A DNA stretch of 37,497 bases from an uncultured Clostridia bacterium (GCA_946628965.1 CAMOXI010000012.1:1-37497), one strand, 5' to 3'. Positions 15,461-24,349 are shown, numbered from the stretch's first letter. Program-made: numbers and translations. The notes: generated from the letters alone by a model not told the origin.

Positions 15461-15519
15461 TTGCAATTTGACTGCGTTTCAGATACTCTTAATAAGTAAG
15501 CAAGAACTTAAACGTTTTC
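15461..15519 (+). promoter_or_regulatory. Promoter and operator-like site 2 for the GH94 gene
   Basis: TTGCAA (15461-15466), 17 bases, TACTCT (15484-15489) is a weak promoter; TTGACT at 15468 is an alternative -35. ACTTAAACGTTTTC at 15506-15519 has the palindromic core AAACGTTT typical of LacI-family operators (also close to a cre site) and sits directly before the AGGAGG. Confidence 0.6.
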
Positions 15520-15533
15520 TTGAGGAGGCAAGC

Positions 15534-17969
15534 ATGCAGTTCGGATATTTTGACGATGCGCGCCGGGAGTACGTGATCACCACGCCGCGCACGCCCTTGC
15601 CCTGGATCAACTACCTGGGCAGCGAAGCCTTTTTTGCGCTCTGCTCCAATACCGCGGGGGGCTACGCCTTTTTCCGCGACGCACGGCTTCGCCGTCTTAC
15701 GCGCTATCGTTACAACAACTGTCCCCTGGATTCCGAAGGCTTTCATATCTATATAAAGGACGACGGGACGGTCTGGAATCCGGGCTGGCAGCCTGTGCAG
15801 GAGGAGCTGGATTCTTACCTTTGCCGCCACGGCCTGGGCTATACCGTGATCGAAGGGGCAAAGAACGGCGTGGCAGTCAGCCAGGAGCTCCTCGTCCCGC
15901 AGGGGGACGACTGCCTGCTCATGCGCGTCAGCGTTCGCAATGAGAGCGCCGAAGAAAAAGAGCTGCGCCTTTTCCCCTACGTGGAATTCTGCCTCTGGGA
16001 CGCCATGGACGACGGCTCCAACTTCCAGCGCAACTATTCCACCGGCGAGGTGGAGGTCGTGGGTGCGGCGATCTATCACAAGACAGAATATCGTGAGCGG
16101 CGCGATCACTACGCTGTCTTCTGGGCGAACCGGCAGCCCGACGGCTTCGACACCTCGCGGGACGCTTTCGTGGGCGTGTACGGCAGCCCCGCCCGGCCGC
16201 AGGCCGTCTTCGGCGCCGGCTGCACCGGAAGCATCGCCCACGGCTGGCAGCCCGTTGCCGCGCAGCAATTTGATCTTTCGCTCGCACCGGGCGAGAGCAG
16301 CTCGCTGATCTTTGGCCTTGGCTACATCGAGAATCCCGCAGAGGAAAAATGGGCAGCCCCCGGCGTCGTCAACAAGACGCGCGCCGAGGCAATGATCGCC
16401 CGCTACGCAGATGACGCCGCTTTCGACGCTGCGCTGGATGCGCTGTGCGCGCATTGGGATGCGCTGCTCTCCGGCTATCGGCTCTCCAGCGGAGAGGAAA
16501 AGCTGGATCGCATGGTCAACATCTGGAACCAGTACCAGTGCATGGTCACCTTCAACATGAGCCGCTCCGCCAGTTATTTTGAATCCGGCATGGGACGCGG
16601 CATGGGCTTCCGGGATTCCTGTCAGGATCTGCTGGGCTTCGTTCATATGATCCCGGAGCGGGCGCGGGAGCGCATTCTGGACATCGCCGCCACCCAATTC
16701 CCCGACGGCAGCGCCTATCACCAGTATCAGCCGCTGACAAAGAAGGGAAATCTCGCGGTGGGAAGCGGCTTCAACGACGATCCGCTCTGGCTGATCGCCG
16801 GGACGGACGCCTATCTGCGCGAGACCGGCGACTGGAGCATCCTCGAAGAGCCGGTGGACTTTGACAACGATCCCTCTCTGGCTCAGCCGCTGCTGGAGCA
16901 TCTGCGCCGCAGTTTCGATTATACCAGGACGCATCTCGGGCCGCACGGCCTGCCGCTGATCGGCCGGGCGGACTGGAACGACTGCCTCAATCTCAACTGC
17001 TTCTCGGAGCATCCGGGCGAGAGCTTCCAGATCACCGGCCCCAGCGAGGGCCCCGTGGCCGAGAGCGTGTTTATTGCCGGCATGTTTGTCAAATACGGCC
17101 GCGCCTGGACGGCAATCTGCCGCCGGCTCGGGCTGGAGCAGGAGGCCGATGCCGGCGACGGGGCCATTGCCGCCGTGGAAAAGGCTGTGCTGGACGCCGG
17201 CTGGGACGGCGCCTGGTTCCGCCGCGCCTTTGACGCCTTCGGGCATGTCGTAGGCGGAAGAGAATGCGAGGAGGGCCAGATCTTCATCGAGCCCCAGGGC
17301 ATGTGCGTCATGGCGGGCATCGGCAAGGAGACGGGCGAGGCCGCCAAAGCGCTGGAGAGCGTGAAGGAACGGCTGGATACGCCGTACGGCATCGTCCTGC
17401 TGCAGCCGGCCTACAGCCGCTATCATCTGGAGCTGGGCGAGATCTCCAGTTATCCCCCCGGCGTCAAGGAAAACGCCGGCATCTTCTGCCACAACAACCC
17501 CTGGATCGTCTGTGCGGAGGCGGAGCTGGGGCATGGCGAGCGCGCCTTTGAGGTCTACCGCCGCACCGCGCCCGCCTACATCGAGGATATCAGCGAGATC
17601 CACCGCACCGAGCCCTATGTCTACAGCCAGATGGTCGCCGGAAAGGACTCCCCGCGCTTCGGAGAGGGGAAAAACAGCTGGCTCACCGGCACGGCGGCCT
17701 GGACCTTCCTCAGCATTTCACAGGCCATCCTGGGCGTGAAGCCCACGCTGGACGGCCTGCAGATCGACCCCTGCGTTCCCGGCTTCCTCCGCCGCTTTAC
17801 GGTCACCCGCCGCTTCCGCGGCGCGGTCTATGCGATCACGGTGGAAAATCCGGACGGAGTGGAGAAGGGCGTTCGCTCCGTCACCCTCGATGGCCAGGAG
17901 ATCGCGGGGACTGTTCTGCCCGTGCAGCCCTCCGGAAGCCGTGTCTCCGTCCTGGTTCGCATGGGCTGA
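15534..17969 (+). CDS. Cellobiose phosphorylase (GH94)
   Basis: An 811-residue cytosolic GH94 enzyme; clostridial cellobiose phosphorylases have this length. It splits cellobiose with phosphate into alpha-glucose-1-phosphate and glucose, saving one ATP. The start [20 protein letters not shown] and the block PWINYLG...[25 protein letters not shown] are hallmarks of this branch. The (alpha/alpha)6 barrel contains [13 protein letters not shown] (about 360-372), [12 protein letters not shown] (about 477-488, containing the catalytic Asp) and [14 protein letters not shown] (about 640-653). GAGGAGG is 5 bases before the ATG. It is divergent from lacI and shares its operator. A different disaccharide specificity (for example laminaribiose) is possible but less likely. 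Confidence 0.93.
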   Translation: MQFGYFDDARREYVITTPRTPLPWINYLGSEAFFALCSNTAGGYAFFRDARLRRLTRYRYNNCPLDSEGFHIYIKDDGTVWNPGWQPVQEELDSYLCRHGLGYTVIEGAKNGVAVSQELLVPQGDDCLLMRVSVRNESAEEKELRLFPYVEFCLWDAMDDGSNFQRNYSTGEVEVVGAAIYHKTEYRERRDHYAVFWANRQPDGFDTSRDAFVGVYGSPARPQAVFGAGCTGSIAHGWQPVAAQQFDLSLAPGESSSLIFGLGYIENPAEEKWAAPGVVNKTRAEAMIARYADDAAFDAALDALCAHWDALLSGYRLSSGEEKLDRMVNIWNQYQCMVTFNMSRSASYFESGMGRGMGFRDSCQDLLGFVHMIPERARERILDIAATQFPDGSAYHQYQPLTKKGNLAVGSGFNDDPLWLIAGTDAYLRETGDWSILEEPVDFDNDPSLAQPLLEHLRRSFDYTRTHLGPHGLPLIGRADWNDCLNLNCFSEHPGESFQITGPSEGPVAESVFIAGMFVKYGRAWTAICRRLGLEQEADAGDGAIAAVEKAVLDAGWDGAWFRRAFDAFGHVVGGRECEEGQIFIEPQGMCVMAGIGKETGEAAKALESVKERLDTPYGIVLLQPAYSRYHLELGEISSYPPGVKENAGIFCHNNPWIVCAEAELGHGERAFEVYRRTAPAYIEDISEIHRTEPYVYSQMVAGKDSPRFGEGKNSWLTGTAAWTFLSISQAILGVKPTLDGLQIDPCVPGFLRRFTVTRRFRGAVYAITVENPDGVEKGVRSVTLDGQEIAGTVLPVQPSGSRVSVLVRMG

Positions 17970-18010
17970 GCTCCGGCGGCGGAGCGGGGCTTTGGATGCC
18001 GGTCTCCTTT

Positions 18011-18095
18011 CATGGAATAATAACCGCAAGGCGGCTATTATATTTCAGTCGTTTTTCTCGCCGCTGGCGCGGCAACCGAAAAACATGACAGATTA
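18011..18095. repeat. ~85-bp two-hairpin dispersed repeat, copy 1
   Basis: Contains ataataaccgcaaggcggctattat (hairpin 1) and gtttttctcgccgc...gcggcaaccgaaaaac (hairpin 2), ending catgaca-attat. The second copy is at 24259-24349. Here it follows the GH94 stop and precedes a flavodoxin stub. Confidence 0.8.
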
Positions 18096-18119
18096 TCAAA
18101 ATGCTCCGGAGGCTAAACG

Positions 18120-18236
18120 ATGAAAACACTTGTGATTTTCTTCAGCGCAGAGAGCGGGACGACGGCGCGGGCAGCGAAGGACGCTGCCGCTGCGCTGGGG
18201 GCGGAGCTCGTCTCCTGGGTCAAAGAGCTGCTGTGA
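18120..18236 (+). pseudogene. Flavodoxin N-terminal fragment
   Basis: A 38-residue open frame, starting MKTLVIFFSAESGTTARAAK, matches the first strand, the FMN phosphate-binding loop (S-A-E-S-G-T-T) and the first helix of flavodoxins, then runs into a stop where a complete flavodoxin would continue for 100 or more residues. A CGGAGG lies before the ATG, so it could still be translated. Its TGA overlaps a possible GTG start of the next gene (GTGA), as if a deletion joined a flavodoxin head to the esterase gene. Confidence 0.65.
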
Positions 18237-18244
18237 CGGAAGGC

Positions 18245-18925
18245 ATGGAGAAGCAAAGCTTCCTGCTGGACGGGCGCGCGGTGACGCTGTTCTGTTCATC
18301 GGCGCCGCAGATCCTGTTCCTCCAGCCGGTGGACACGCATGACGCGGCCCTGCTGGACAGGCAGCTTGAGGCAATGCGGCAGTGCCCGCTGCCCTTTGCG
18401 CTGGCGGCCTTTGAGATCCAAGACTGGAACCGGGAACTGAGCCCCTGGGAGGCGCCGCCGGTGTTCGGGAAGACGCCCTTCGGCGGCGCCGCGGAGGAGA
18501 CGCTCCGCTTCATGACAGATCGGCTCGTGCCGGAGCTGCGTGCGCGGCTTGCGCTGAACGGAGAGACGCCGCTCTGCCTCGGCGGTTACTCGCTCGCGGG
18601 GCTTTTTGCGCTCTGGGCGGCGACGCGGACGGGGATCTTTTCCTCCGTTGCGGCGGCCTCGCCCTCCGTGTGGTTCCCCGCCTGGCTCGACTATGTCCGC
18701 TCTTGCCCGATCCGGGCGAGGAGGGTCTATCTGAGCCTCGGCGACCGGGAGGAGCGGGCGAAAAACCCCGTCGTGGCCGCGGTGGGCGAGCGCATCCGGG
18801 AGCAGTACGCGCTGCTGCAGCCCGATCACTGCGTCACACTGGAATGGAATCCCGGCAATCATTTCCGGGACAGCGAGCTGCGCACCGCGAGGGCCTTCTG
18901 CTGGATCGCAGAGCAGGAAGTGTGA
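18245..18925 (+). CDS. Alpha/beta hydrolase / esterase
   Basis: A 226-residue serine hydrolase of the putative-esterase type. The nucleophile elbow is LGGYSLAGLFALWA (Ser about residue 117), and NPGNHFRD near the C-terminus supplies the catalytic His. The N-terminal half is short on recognisable motifs. The ATG at 18245 is used; an in-frame GTG at 18233 overlaps the stop of the flavodoxin fragment (GTGA) and may be the real start through coupling. The open frame to 18101 is not used because it runs antiphase through the flavodoxin fragment. Substrate unknown. A strong terminator follows. Confidence 0.8.
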   Translation: MEKQSFLLDGRAVTLFCSSAPQILFLQPVDTHDAALLDRQLEAMRQCPLPFALAAFEIQDWNRELSPWEAPPVFGKTPFGGAAEETLRFMTDRLVPELRARLALNGETPLCLGGYSLAGLFALWAATRTGIFSSVAAASPSVWFPAWLDYVRSCPIRARRVYLSLGDREERAKNPVVAAVGERIREQYALLQPDHCVTLEWNPGNHFRDSELRTARAFCWIAEQEV

Positions 18926-18995
18926 ACACACGCCCCTCCGCACGTTTCGCAGCCTGAGAAGACAGGTGCGGCGCGCCCGGGGAAACATCATACAG

Positions 18996-19045
18996 AAAGA
19001 ACACGGCCAGTCCCGCAGCAGATGCGGGGCAGCCGTGTTCTTTTT
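18996..19045 (+). terminator. Strong terminator after the esterase gene
   Basis: aaagaacacggc pairs with gccgtgttcttt, with an inner cagtcccgc / gcggggc stem, ending in a T run. Confidence 0.85.
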
Positions 19046-19179
19046 GCCCGGTGAGAGGGGGCCGCGAGCGGCGGCCTCTCTGCCGTGGTGAAAAATAATT
19101 TTTCGTCTCTCCGTATTTTTAAGTTCGTTTAAATTTGCGCCGCTATGATGGCATCAGAACAAGGAAGGAGGCGCCGCAA

Positions 19180-19923
19180 ATGGATACGACCTTCATTTTC
19201 AAACGGATCGAGAAGAAATATCTTCTCTCCGAGGCGCAGTTTCAAGCGCTCTTCCGGCGAATCCGCTTCCATCTGCGGCCGGACGAATTCGGCCGCAGCA
19301 CCGTGATGAGCCTCTATCTGGATACGCCGGATCACCGCATCATCCGCAACTCCATCGAGGCGGTGAACTACAAGGAAAAGCTCCGCCTGCGCAGCTACGG
19401 TACAGCAAAAGCCGACAGCAGCGTGTTTCTGGAGCTGAAGAAGAAAAACAACGGCGTTGTGTATAAGCGCCGCGCGTCCATGACGCTTGCCGAGGCGGAG
19501 CGCTATCTGGAGCAGGGGATCCGGCCATTTGAAAGCCAGATCATCCACGAGCTCGACTGGGCCATGAGCTTCTACGGCAGCCTGCGGCCCGCCATGCTGA
19601 TCGCCTGCGAACGCGAGGCCTGGTTTGATGAGGAGCACCCGGATCTCCGCCTGACCTTTGACCGAAACATCCGTTACCGCGAGAGCGAACTCCGCCTCAG
19701 CGCAGGCACGGAGGGAATTGCCTTGCTGCCGGAGGACACGGTGCTGCTGGAGATCAAAACTGCGGGCGGCATGCCGCTGTGGCTGGCGCATGCGCTGGAC
19801 GCGGAGGGCATCCTGCCGGGCAGCTTCTCCAAATACGGTGCCGGCTATCTCCACAGCCTGGAGAGAACAAGGCGCATCATCACGTTATCTAAAGGGGGAA
19901 ACCAATATGTCGTCAATTTTTGA
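19180..19923 (+). CDS. VTC domain polyphosphate polymerase-like protein
   Basis: A 247-residue protein with a VTC domain (CYTH-like triphosphate tunnel fold), the catalytic module that makes polyphosphate from ATP in the eukaryotic VTC complex. Signature residues are visible: RIEKKYLL (about 9-16), SLYLDTPD (about 46-53), KEKLRLRSYG (about 68-77), VFLELKKKNNGVVYKRR (about 85-101), LEIKTAGGMPLW (about 190-201) and FSKYGAGYLHSLE (about 216-228). These supply the basic lining and acidic metal ligands of the tunnel. No membrane segment. AAGGAGG precedes the start. It overlaps DUF4956 by 17 bases, the usual bacterial arrangement. Activity in bacterial members is inferred from the fold. Confidence 0.92.
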   Translation: MDTTFIFKRIEKKYLLSEAQFQALFRRIRFHLRPDEFGRSTVMSLYLDTPDHRIIRNSIEAVNYKEKLRLRSYGTAKADSSVFLELKKKNNGVVYKRRASMTLAEAERYLEQGIRPFESQIIHELDWAMSFYGSLRPAMLIACEREAWFDEEHPDLRLTFDRNIRYRESELRLSAGTEGIALLPEDTVLLEIKTAGGMPLWLAHALDAEGILPGSFSKYGAGYLHSLERTRRIITLSKGGNQYVVNF

Positions 19924-20575
19924 TTCGGTTCTGAGCGGAAGCCTTTCCGTTGGCAGTTATCTGCTCTGCCTGCTCGCCGCGGGGCTGTGCGGCGCCGTGG
20001 CCGCGCTTGCGCTGAGCCGCGAGCGCGAGGCGAGCCGCAGCTTTCTCATCTCACTCGTCGTCCTGCCGATCATCGTCAGCACGGTGATCCTTATGGTCAA
20101 CGGCAACGTGGGCACGGGCGTCGCCGTGGCGGGCGCGTTCTCGCTTGTGCGCTTCCGCAGCGTGGCGGGCAAGGCGCGGGATATCTCCGCGATCTTCCTC
20201 GTTATGACGGCTGGTCTCGCCTGTGCGGCAGGCTATCTCGCCCTCGCGCTGCTCTTCACGCTGATCGCATCCGGCGTGATGCTGCTGCTCTCCCGCCTGC
20301 CCATGAGCTGCGACCGCACCGCCGCGCTGCTCGTCACCGTGCCCGAGTCGCTGCATTTCAGCGACGCCTTTGACGATCTGTTCGCGCAGTACACGAAGAA
20401 CAGCAGGCTCGTCAAGGCAAAGACCTCGAATATGGGCAGCCTGTATAAGCTGCATTATAAAATAGAGCTGAAGAATCCCGCGGCTGCGCAGGACTTTCTG
20501 GACGCGCTGCGCTGCCGGAACGGCAATCTGGAAATCGCTCTGCTGAACGATACCGAAGGAGGAGAAGAACTATGA
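19907..20575 (+). CDS. DUF4956 domain-containing membrane protein
   Basis: A 222-residue protein with about four N-terminal membrane helices (residues 16-35, 45-65, 70-85 and 100-130). The conserved family block GTGVAVAGAFSLVRFRSVAGKARDISAIF runs from about residue 68 to 96. A soluble C-terminal domain follows (from about 135), with alternating charged and hydrophobic strands. DUF4956 proteins are almost always encoded next to VTC-domain proteins and are thought to form the membrane part of that system. The start overlaps the VTC gene by 17 bases with AAAGGGGG in front, and its stop overlaps the next start. Confidence 0.93.
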   Translation: MSSIFDSVLSGSLSVGSYLLCLLAAGLCGAVAALALSREREASRSFLISLVVLPIIVSTVILMVNGNVGTGVAVAGAFSLVRFRSVAGKARDISAIFLVMTAGLACAAGYLALALLFTLIASGVMLLLSRLPMSCDRTAALLVTVPESLHFSDAFDDLFAQYTKNSRLVKAKTSNMGSLYKLHYKIELKNPAAAQDFLDALRCRNGNLEIALLNDTEGGEEL

Positions 20576-22092
20576 CAGGCAAATACAGGATCATGCTGGC
20601 CGGTGCGCTCGCAGCCCTGCTGATGACGGGCTGCGGCCTCACATCCCCGGCCTCGGCGGAGAGCACAGCGGCAGAGACCGCGGCCGCTCTCTCCGCAGCG
20701 CCGGAGGCCGATGTGTCTGAGCGCGACGCCTCCGGCGAATACGACGCTGCCGAGGCGGTGACGCTCTCGCCCGGGAGCGATCTGACGATCACGGAGGCAG
20801 GCGTGTACATCCTCTCCGGCAGCTATGAAGAGCAGATGATCGTGATCGAAGCGGGGGAGGAGGACAAGGTGCAGCTCGTGCTGGATAACGCGTCGATCAG
20901 CGATGCCGATGGCCCTGCAATTTATGTCCGCAGCGCGGACAAGGTCTTTCTCACTGCCGCAGCGGGCACGGAGAACACGATTTCCGACGGTTCCTCCTAC
21001 AGCCTCTCCGACGGGGAAACCACGCTGGACGCTGCGGTGTTCAGCAAGGCGGATCTCACCATCAACGGCGCCGGCAAGCTCACGATCAACGGCAACTATA
21101 AGCACGCGGTCGTCTCCAAGGATGATCTGGTTGTCACGGCAAAGGATCTCAGCATCTGCGCGGAGAACGTCGGCCTGAACGGCAAGGACTCCGTGACGCT
21201 CTCGGAGGCGACGGTCAGCATCACGGCCGGCAGCGACGGCGTCCGCTCGGATAACGGTGAGGATGCGGAGCGCGGCTATGTCTATGTGCTTGATTCCGCC
21301 CTCACGATCACCGCCGGGAAGGACGGTATCCAGGCAGAGACCGTTTTTGCCTCGGAGAACGCGGAAATCAGCATTACGGCCGGCGGCAGCGCGTCCGGCG
21401 CCTACAGCACAGAATCCGGCAAGGGGATCAAGGCCGGCGTCTCCCTCATCATGAACGGCGGCGTCTGCAGCATCGACTCCCTGGACGACGCTATCCACAC
21501 AAACGGTTCGCTTATGATCGGCGCGGGCAGCTTCTCGCTCCGCAGCGGGGACGACGGGATCCACGCGGATGAAAAGGCGGAGATCAGCGGCGGCACGCTG
21601 GAGATCAGCGCGGCAGAAGGCATTGAGGGCAGCTATGTTCTCATCAGCGGCGGGGAGATCACGATCCAGGCCTCCGACGACGGGATCAATGCCGCCAGAA
21701 AGTCTTCGACCTATGCGCCGAGCGTCGAAATCACCGGCGGCAGCATCAGCATCACGATGGGCGCGGGGGATACCGACGGGATCGACTCCAACGGCAGCCT
21801 CATCATCAGCGGCGGCACCATCAGCATCAACGCCAATTCGCCCTTCGACTATGACGGCAGCGCGAGCTTCACCGGCGGCACGGTGTACGTCAACGGTCAG
21901 CAGGTCAGCACACTGACGAACCAGATGATGGGCGGTCCCGGCGGTATGGGTGGCTTCGGCAACGTTCCCGGAGGCGGCCAGGGCGGTTTCCCCGGCGGTC
22001 AGGGCGGTTTCCCCGGCGGCCAGGGCGGTTTCCCCGGCGGCCAGGGCGGCTTCCCCGGCGGACAGGGCGGTTTCCCGGGAGGGCGCCCCTGA
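20572..22092 (+). CDS. DUF4353 (carbohydrate-binding domain) lipoprotein with Gly-rich tail
   Basis: A 506-residue secreted lipoprotein. The signal MLAGALAALLMTGC places the lipidated Cys near residue 18, followed by an Ala/Ser/Glu-rich linker. The body is a repetitive beta-helix-like domain in which the themes ITAG.DGI, ISGGEITI and NGSLIISGGTISI recur about every 25-30 residues, typical of DUF4353. The last 45 residues are GGFPGGQ heptad repeats. It overlaps DUF4956 by 4 bases (ATGA). VTC, DUF4956 and this type of protein (often with CotH kinases) form a recurrent cluster; the role is probably at the cell surface. Substrate unknown. Confidence 0.9.
   Translation: MTGKYRIMLAGALAALLMTGCGLTSPASAESTAAETAAALSAAPEADVSERDASGEYDAAEAVTLSPGSDLTITEAGVYILSGSYEEQMIVIEAGEEDKVQLVLDNASISDADGPAIYVRSADKVFLTAAAGTENTISDGSSYSLSDGETTLDAAVFSKADLTINGAGKLTINGNYKHAVVSKDDLVVTAKDLSICAENVGLNGKDSVTLSEATVSITAGSDGVRSDNGEDAERGYVYVLDSALTITAGKDGIQAETVFASENAEISITAGGSASGAYSTESGKGIKAGVSLIMNGGVCSIDSLDDAIHTNGSLMIGAGSFSLRSGDDGIHADEKAEISGGTLEISAAEGIEGSYVLISGGEITIQASDDGINAARKSSTYAPSVEITGGSISITMGAGDTDGIDSNGSLIISGGTISINANSPFDYDGSASFTGGTVYVNGQQVSTLTNQMMGGPGGMGGFGNVPGGGQGGFPGGQGGFPGGQGGFPGGQGGFPGGQGGFPGGRP
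21982..22086 (+). repeat. Five 21-bp coding repeats (GGFPGGQ)
   Basis: Units start at 21982, 22003, 22024, 22045 and 22066 with only a few third-base differences, so they arose recently by tandem duplication and are likely to vary in copy number. Confidence 0.9.
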
Positions 22093-22107
22093 CAGCAGAT
22101 CACACAG

Positions 22108-22146
22108 CAAAAAGGACACGGATCCGTTGATCCGTGTTCTTTTTGC
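22108..22146. terminator. Bidirectional terminator
   Basis: gcaaaaaggacacggat, loop ccgttg, atccgtgttctttttgc: T run on the plus strand and, because of the A run, also on the minus strand. It serves the DUF4353 gene and the converging kinase gene. Confidence 0.85.
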
Positions 22147-22165
22147 TCTTAACTTTGCTCTTAAC

Positions 22166-23467
22166 TTACGCAAGAGGCAGCTCCGCCGTCACGGTCAGGG
22201 ATGCGCCGTCCTCCGACTGGGCGTGGATGCTTCCCTTATGCGCCTCCGTGATCGCCTTGGCGATCGCAAGGCCGAGGCCGAAGCCGCCGGTTTCCGCGCT
22301 GCGGGAGGGGTCCTCCCTGGCAAAGCGCTCGAACAGCCGGTCCGCGTTCCCTGTCTCCATGGGCGGCGTGCTGTTTTTGACGGCAAGCCGCGCGTTTTTC
22401 CCTGCCTTTGAGAGCGTGAGACTCACCGTTCCGCCCGCGGGGGAGTACTTCATGGCGTTATCCAGCAGGATGGAGGCGAGCTTGGCAAGCGCCTTCTCGT
22501 CACCGCTGACCGTCAGCTCCGGCTCGATGGAGGAGAGGAAGCGCCTGCCCTTGGTGATCGCCAGCGCCTGGAAGGACTGCGCCGTTTCGTCCACGAGCTC
22601 GGAGAGAAGGAGAGGCTGCAGCTGCAGCGCGGCGTTTTCCTCCTCCATCTTCGAGAGATAGATCAGATCGGCGGTCAGCTCCGAGAGCCGGAGCGTCTGG
22701 CGGCGGATATCCGAGAGCCATTCGTTCTCCTCGCCGAGCTCGGAGCCCAGCACATCCGCATCCGCCCGGATGATCGTGATGGGCGTTTTCAGCTCATGCC
22801 CGGCGTCGGTGATGAAGCGTTTTTGCTTTTCGTAGCTCTCCGCAATCGGACGGACGATGCGTCCGGAAAAGAGCAGCAGGAGCAGGAAGACAGCGAGCGT
22901 CCCGGCCAGGGAGATGCCGATGCTCGCATAAAGAAAGCTGCGGAAGGTCTCCAGCTCCCGTGCGCAGTTGAGAAAGAGCAGCAGTGTTTCGCCCTCACAG
23001 TCCGCGCGGCAGCAGCGGTATTCGCCGGCGAAGCCCCGTGTCTTCCCGGCAGCGTAAACTTCCTCCGCAAGGGCCTGCGCCTCCTCCTCGCTCAGCGAGG
23101 CGAGGTTATCCAGATTCAGACGCAGAAAATCGCCGTCTCCGGAAAACCAGGCGGAAAAGAAACGGGACTGGTAGGCGAGCTCTCTGTTGAAGCCGTGCCC
23201 GCCGCCGAACAACTCGCTTTCGCCCGGCGTCGGCGGCAGCATAGCTTCGTCCGGCATGGCCGGCGGAAGCTCCGGCCGGTCCTCATCCCGCAGCATCTCC
23301 CCGGGGAAGGAGCCCCGGTTGGCGGAGAGGATCGCGAGGGTCTGATCCGCATCGGCGACGAGGCGCTGATAGTTGATCAGGTTGATTGCGCCGATCAGCA
23401 GGAACAGCACCAGAAAGACGGAGACGATAGCCGCCGCCACGAATTTTCTGCGGAGCTTTTGGATCAT
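22166..23467 (-). CDS. Sensor histidine kinase
   Basis: A 433-residue membrane sensor kinase. TM1 covers about residues 11-31, an extracellular domain of about 150 residues follows (acidic, Pro-rich, with a CCRADC cluster near 154-159), then TM2 about 185-205. The HisKA phospho-acceptor is in GHELKTPI (about residue 227). The ATPase part has LLDNAMKYSPAGG (N box), a degenerate DRLFERF (F box) and GGFGLGLAIAK (G box). Its start overlaps the response-regulator stop (ATGA), so the two are co-translated. The signal is unknown; the extracellular Cys pairs may matter. Confidence 0.95.
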   Translation of the reverse strand: MIQKLRRKFVAAAIVSVFLVLFLLIGAINLINYQRLVADADQTLAILSANRGSFPGEMLRDEDRPELPPAMPDEAMLPPTPGESELFGGGHGFNRELAYQSRFFSAWFSGDGDFLRLNLDNLASLSEEEAQALAEEVYAAGKTRGFAGEYRCCRADCEGETLLLFLNCARELETFRSFLYASIGISLAGTLAVFLLLLLFSGRIVRPIAESYEKQKRFITDAGHELKTPITIIRADADVLGSELGEENEWLSDIRRQTLRLSELTADLIYLSKMEEENAALQLQPLLLSELVDETAQSFQALAITKGRRFLSSIEPELTVSGDEKALAKLASILLDNAMKYSPAGGTVSLTLSKAGKNARLAVKNSTPPMETGNADRLFERFAREDPSRSAETGGFGLGLAIAKAITEAHKGSIHAQSEDGASLTVTAELPLA

Positions 23468-24138
23468 GTCTTGCCCTCCAGGTAGTAGCCCGTGCCGCGC
23501 TGCGCCTTGATCTCGATATCCGCATCAATGGCTCTGAGCTTTTTGCGCAGCATGGAGATATACACCCACACGACGTTCAGCTCCGTCTCACTCTCGTAGC
23601 CCCAGATGTGATCCATGAAGGTCTCGGTGGAGATCAGCTGGCGGGGGCTGCGCATCAGCATTTCCATCATCTGGAACTCCTTGCCGGCGAGCTTGACGCT
23701 CCCGCCCGGGCCGCTCAGATCGTATCCCGCGCAGTCGAGCATGACAGAAGCGAAGCGCAGGGTCTTGTCAGGCTGAACGGAGAGGTCGCGCGTCATCGCG
23801 CGGATGCGCGCAAGCAGCTCCTTCATATCAAAGGGCTTGGTCAGATAGTCGTTCGCGCCGCTGTCCAGCCCCGCAACCCGGTCGTCGATCTCCGACCTGG
23901 CGGTGAGCAGCAGCACAGGCGTGCGGTCGCCGCGGGCGCGCATCCGCCGCAGCACCTCGAAGCCGTCCAGCTTCGGCATCATCACGTCCAGGATCGCACC
24001 GTCGTAGTTTCCGGTCTCGAGGTAATCCAGCGCGCTCTCGCCGTCATAAACGACGTCGACCGCGTAGTGATTCTTGACCAGGATCGCCGAAACAGCCCTG
24101 GCCAGGGATCTCTCGTCTTCGGCATACAGAAGCCTCAT
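23464..24138 (-). CDS. OmpR/PhoB-family response regulator
   Basis: A 224-residue two-domain regulator. The receiver domain has the acidic pair E7/D8, phospho-acceptor Asp51 in ILDVMMPKLDG, Thr79 in LLLTA and Lys101 in TKPFDM. The C-terminal winged-helix domain ends with NVVWVYISMLRKKLR and IEIKAQRGTGYYLEG, typical of OmpR-type DNA binding. The ATG at 24138 has AGAGG at the right distance; the frame is open 9 bases upstream to a GTG. It is the first gene of the pair with the kinase. Confidence 0.95.
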   Translation of the reverse strand: MRLLYAEDERSLARAVSAILVKNHYAVDVVYDGESALDYLETGNYDGAILDVMMPKLDGFEVLRRMRARGDRTPVLLLTARSEIDDRVAGLDSGANDYLTKPFDMKELLARIRAMTRDLSVQPDKTLRFASVMLDCAGYDLSGPGGSVKLAGKEFQMMEMLMRSPRQLISTETFMDHIWGYESETELNVVWVYISMLRKKLRAIDADIEIKAQRGTGYYLEGKT

Positions 24139-24156
24139 ACTCATCACCTCTGTCCC

Positions 24157-24165
24157 ATTGTAGCA
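24157..24165 (-). promoter_or_regulatory. Extended -10 promoter of the two-component operon
   Basis: On the minus strand TGC-TACAAT, 19 bases before the response-regulator ATG. No good -35 is seen, which is common with the TGn extension. Confidence 0.55.
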
Positions 24166-24258
24166 TAGCGGCGCGGAAAAAGCATCTGTTTTTTCTCCGC
24201 GTTATGCGGAAACGTGCAGCGGATTTGCTTCGCGGACGGCTTGTTTCCACGCCGCAGG

Positions 24259-24349
24259 CATGGTAAAATAACCGCAAGGCGGTTATTATTCTGATCCCAA
24301 GTCGTTTTTCTCGCCGCTCGCGCGGCAACCGAAAAACATGACAAATTAT
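24259..24349. repeat. ~90-bp two-hairpin dispersed repeat, copy 2
   Basis: Matches 18011-18095 almost throughout: the ataaccgcaaggcgg hairpin, 6 extra bases between the hairpins, the gtcgtttttctcgccgc...gcggcaaccgaaaaacatgac hairpin, then a-attat. It lies between the divergent two-component and YdcF genes. Confidence 0.8.

Noticed and set aside
15489-17603. 704-codon minus-strand frame opposite the GH94 gene
   Set aside because: An antisense shadow of a clearly recognisable cellobiose phosphorylase.
20455-22173. 572-codon minus-strand frame opposite the DUF4353 gene
   Set aside because: An antisense shadow with Arg/Ala/Asp-rich sequence. The plus-strand gene has a lipoprotein signal and beta-helix repeats.
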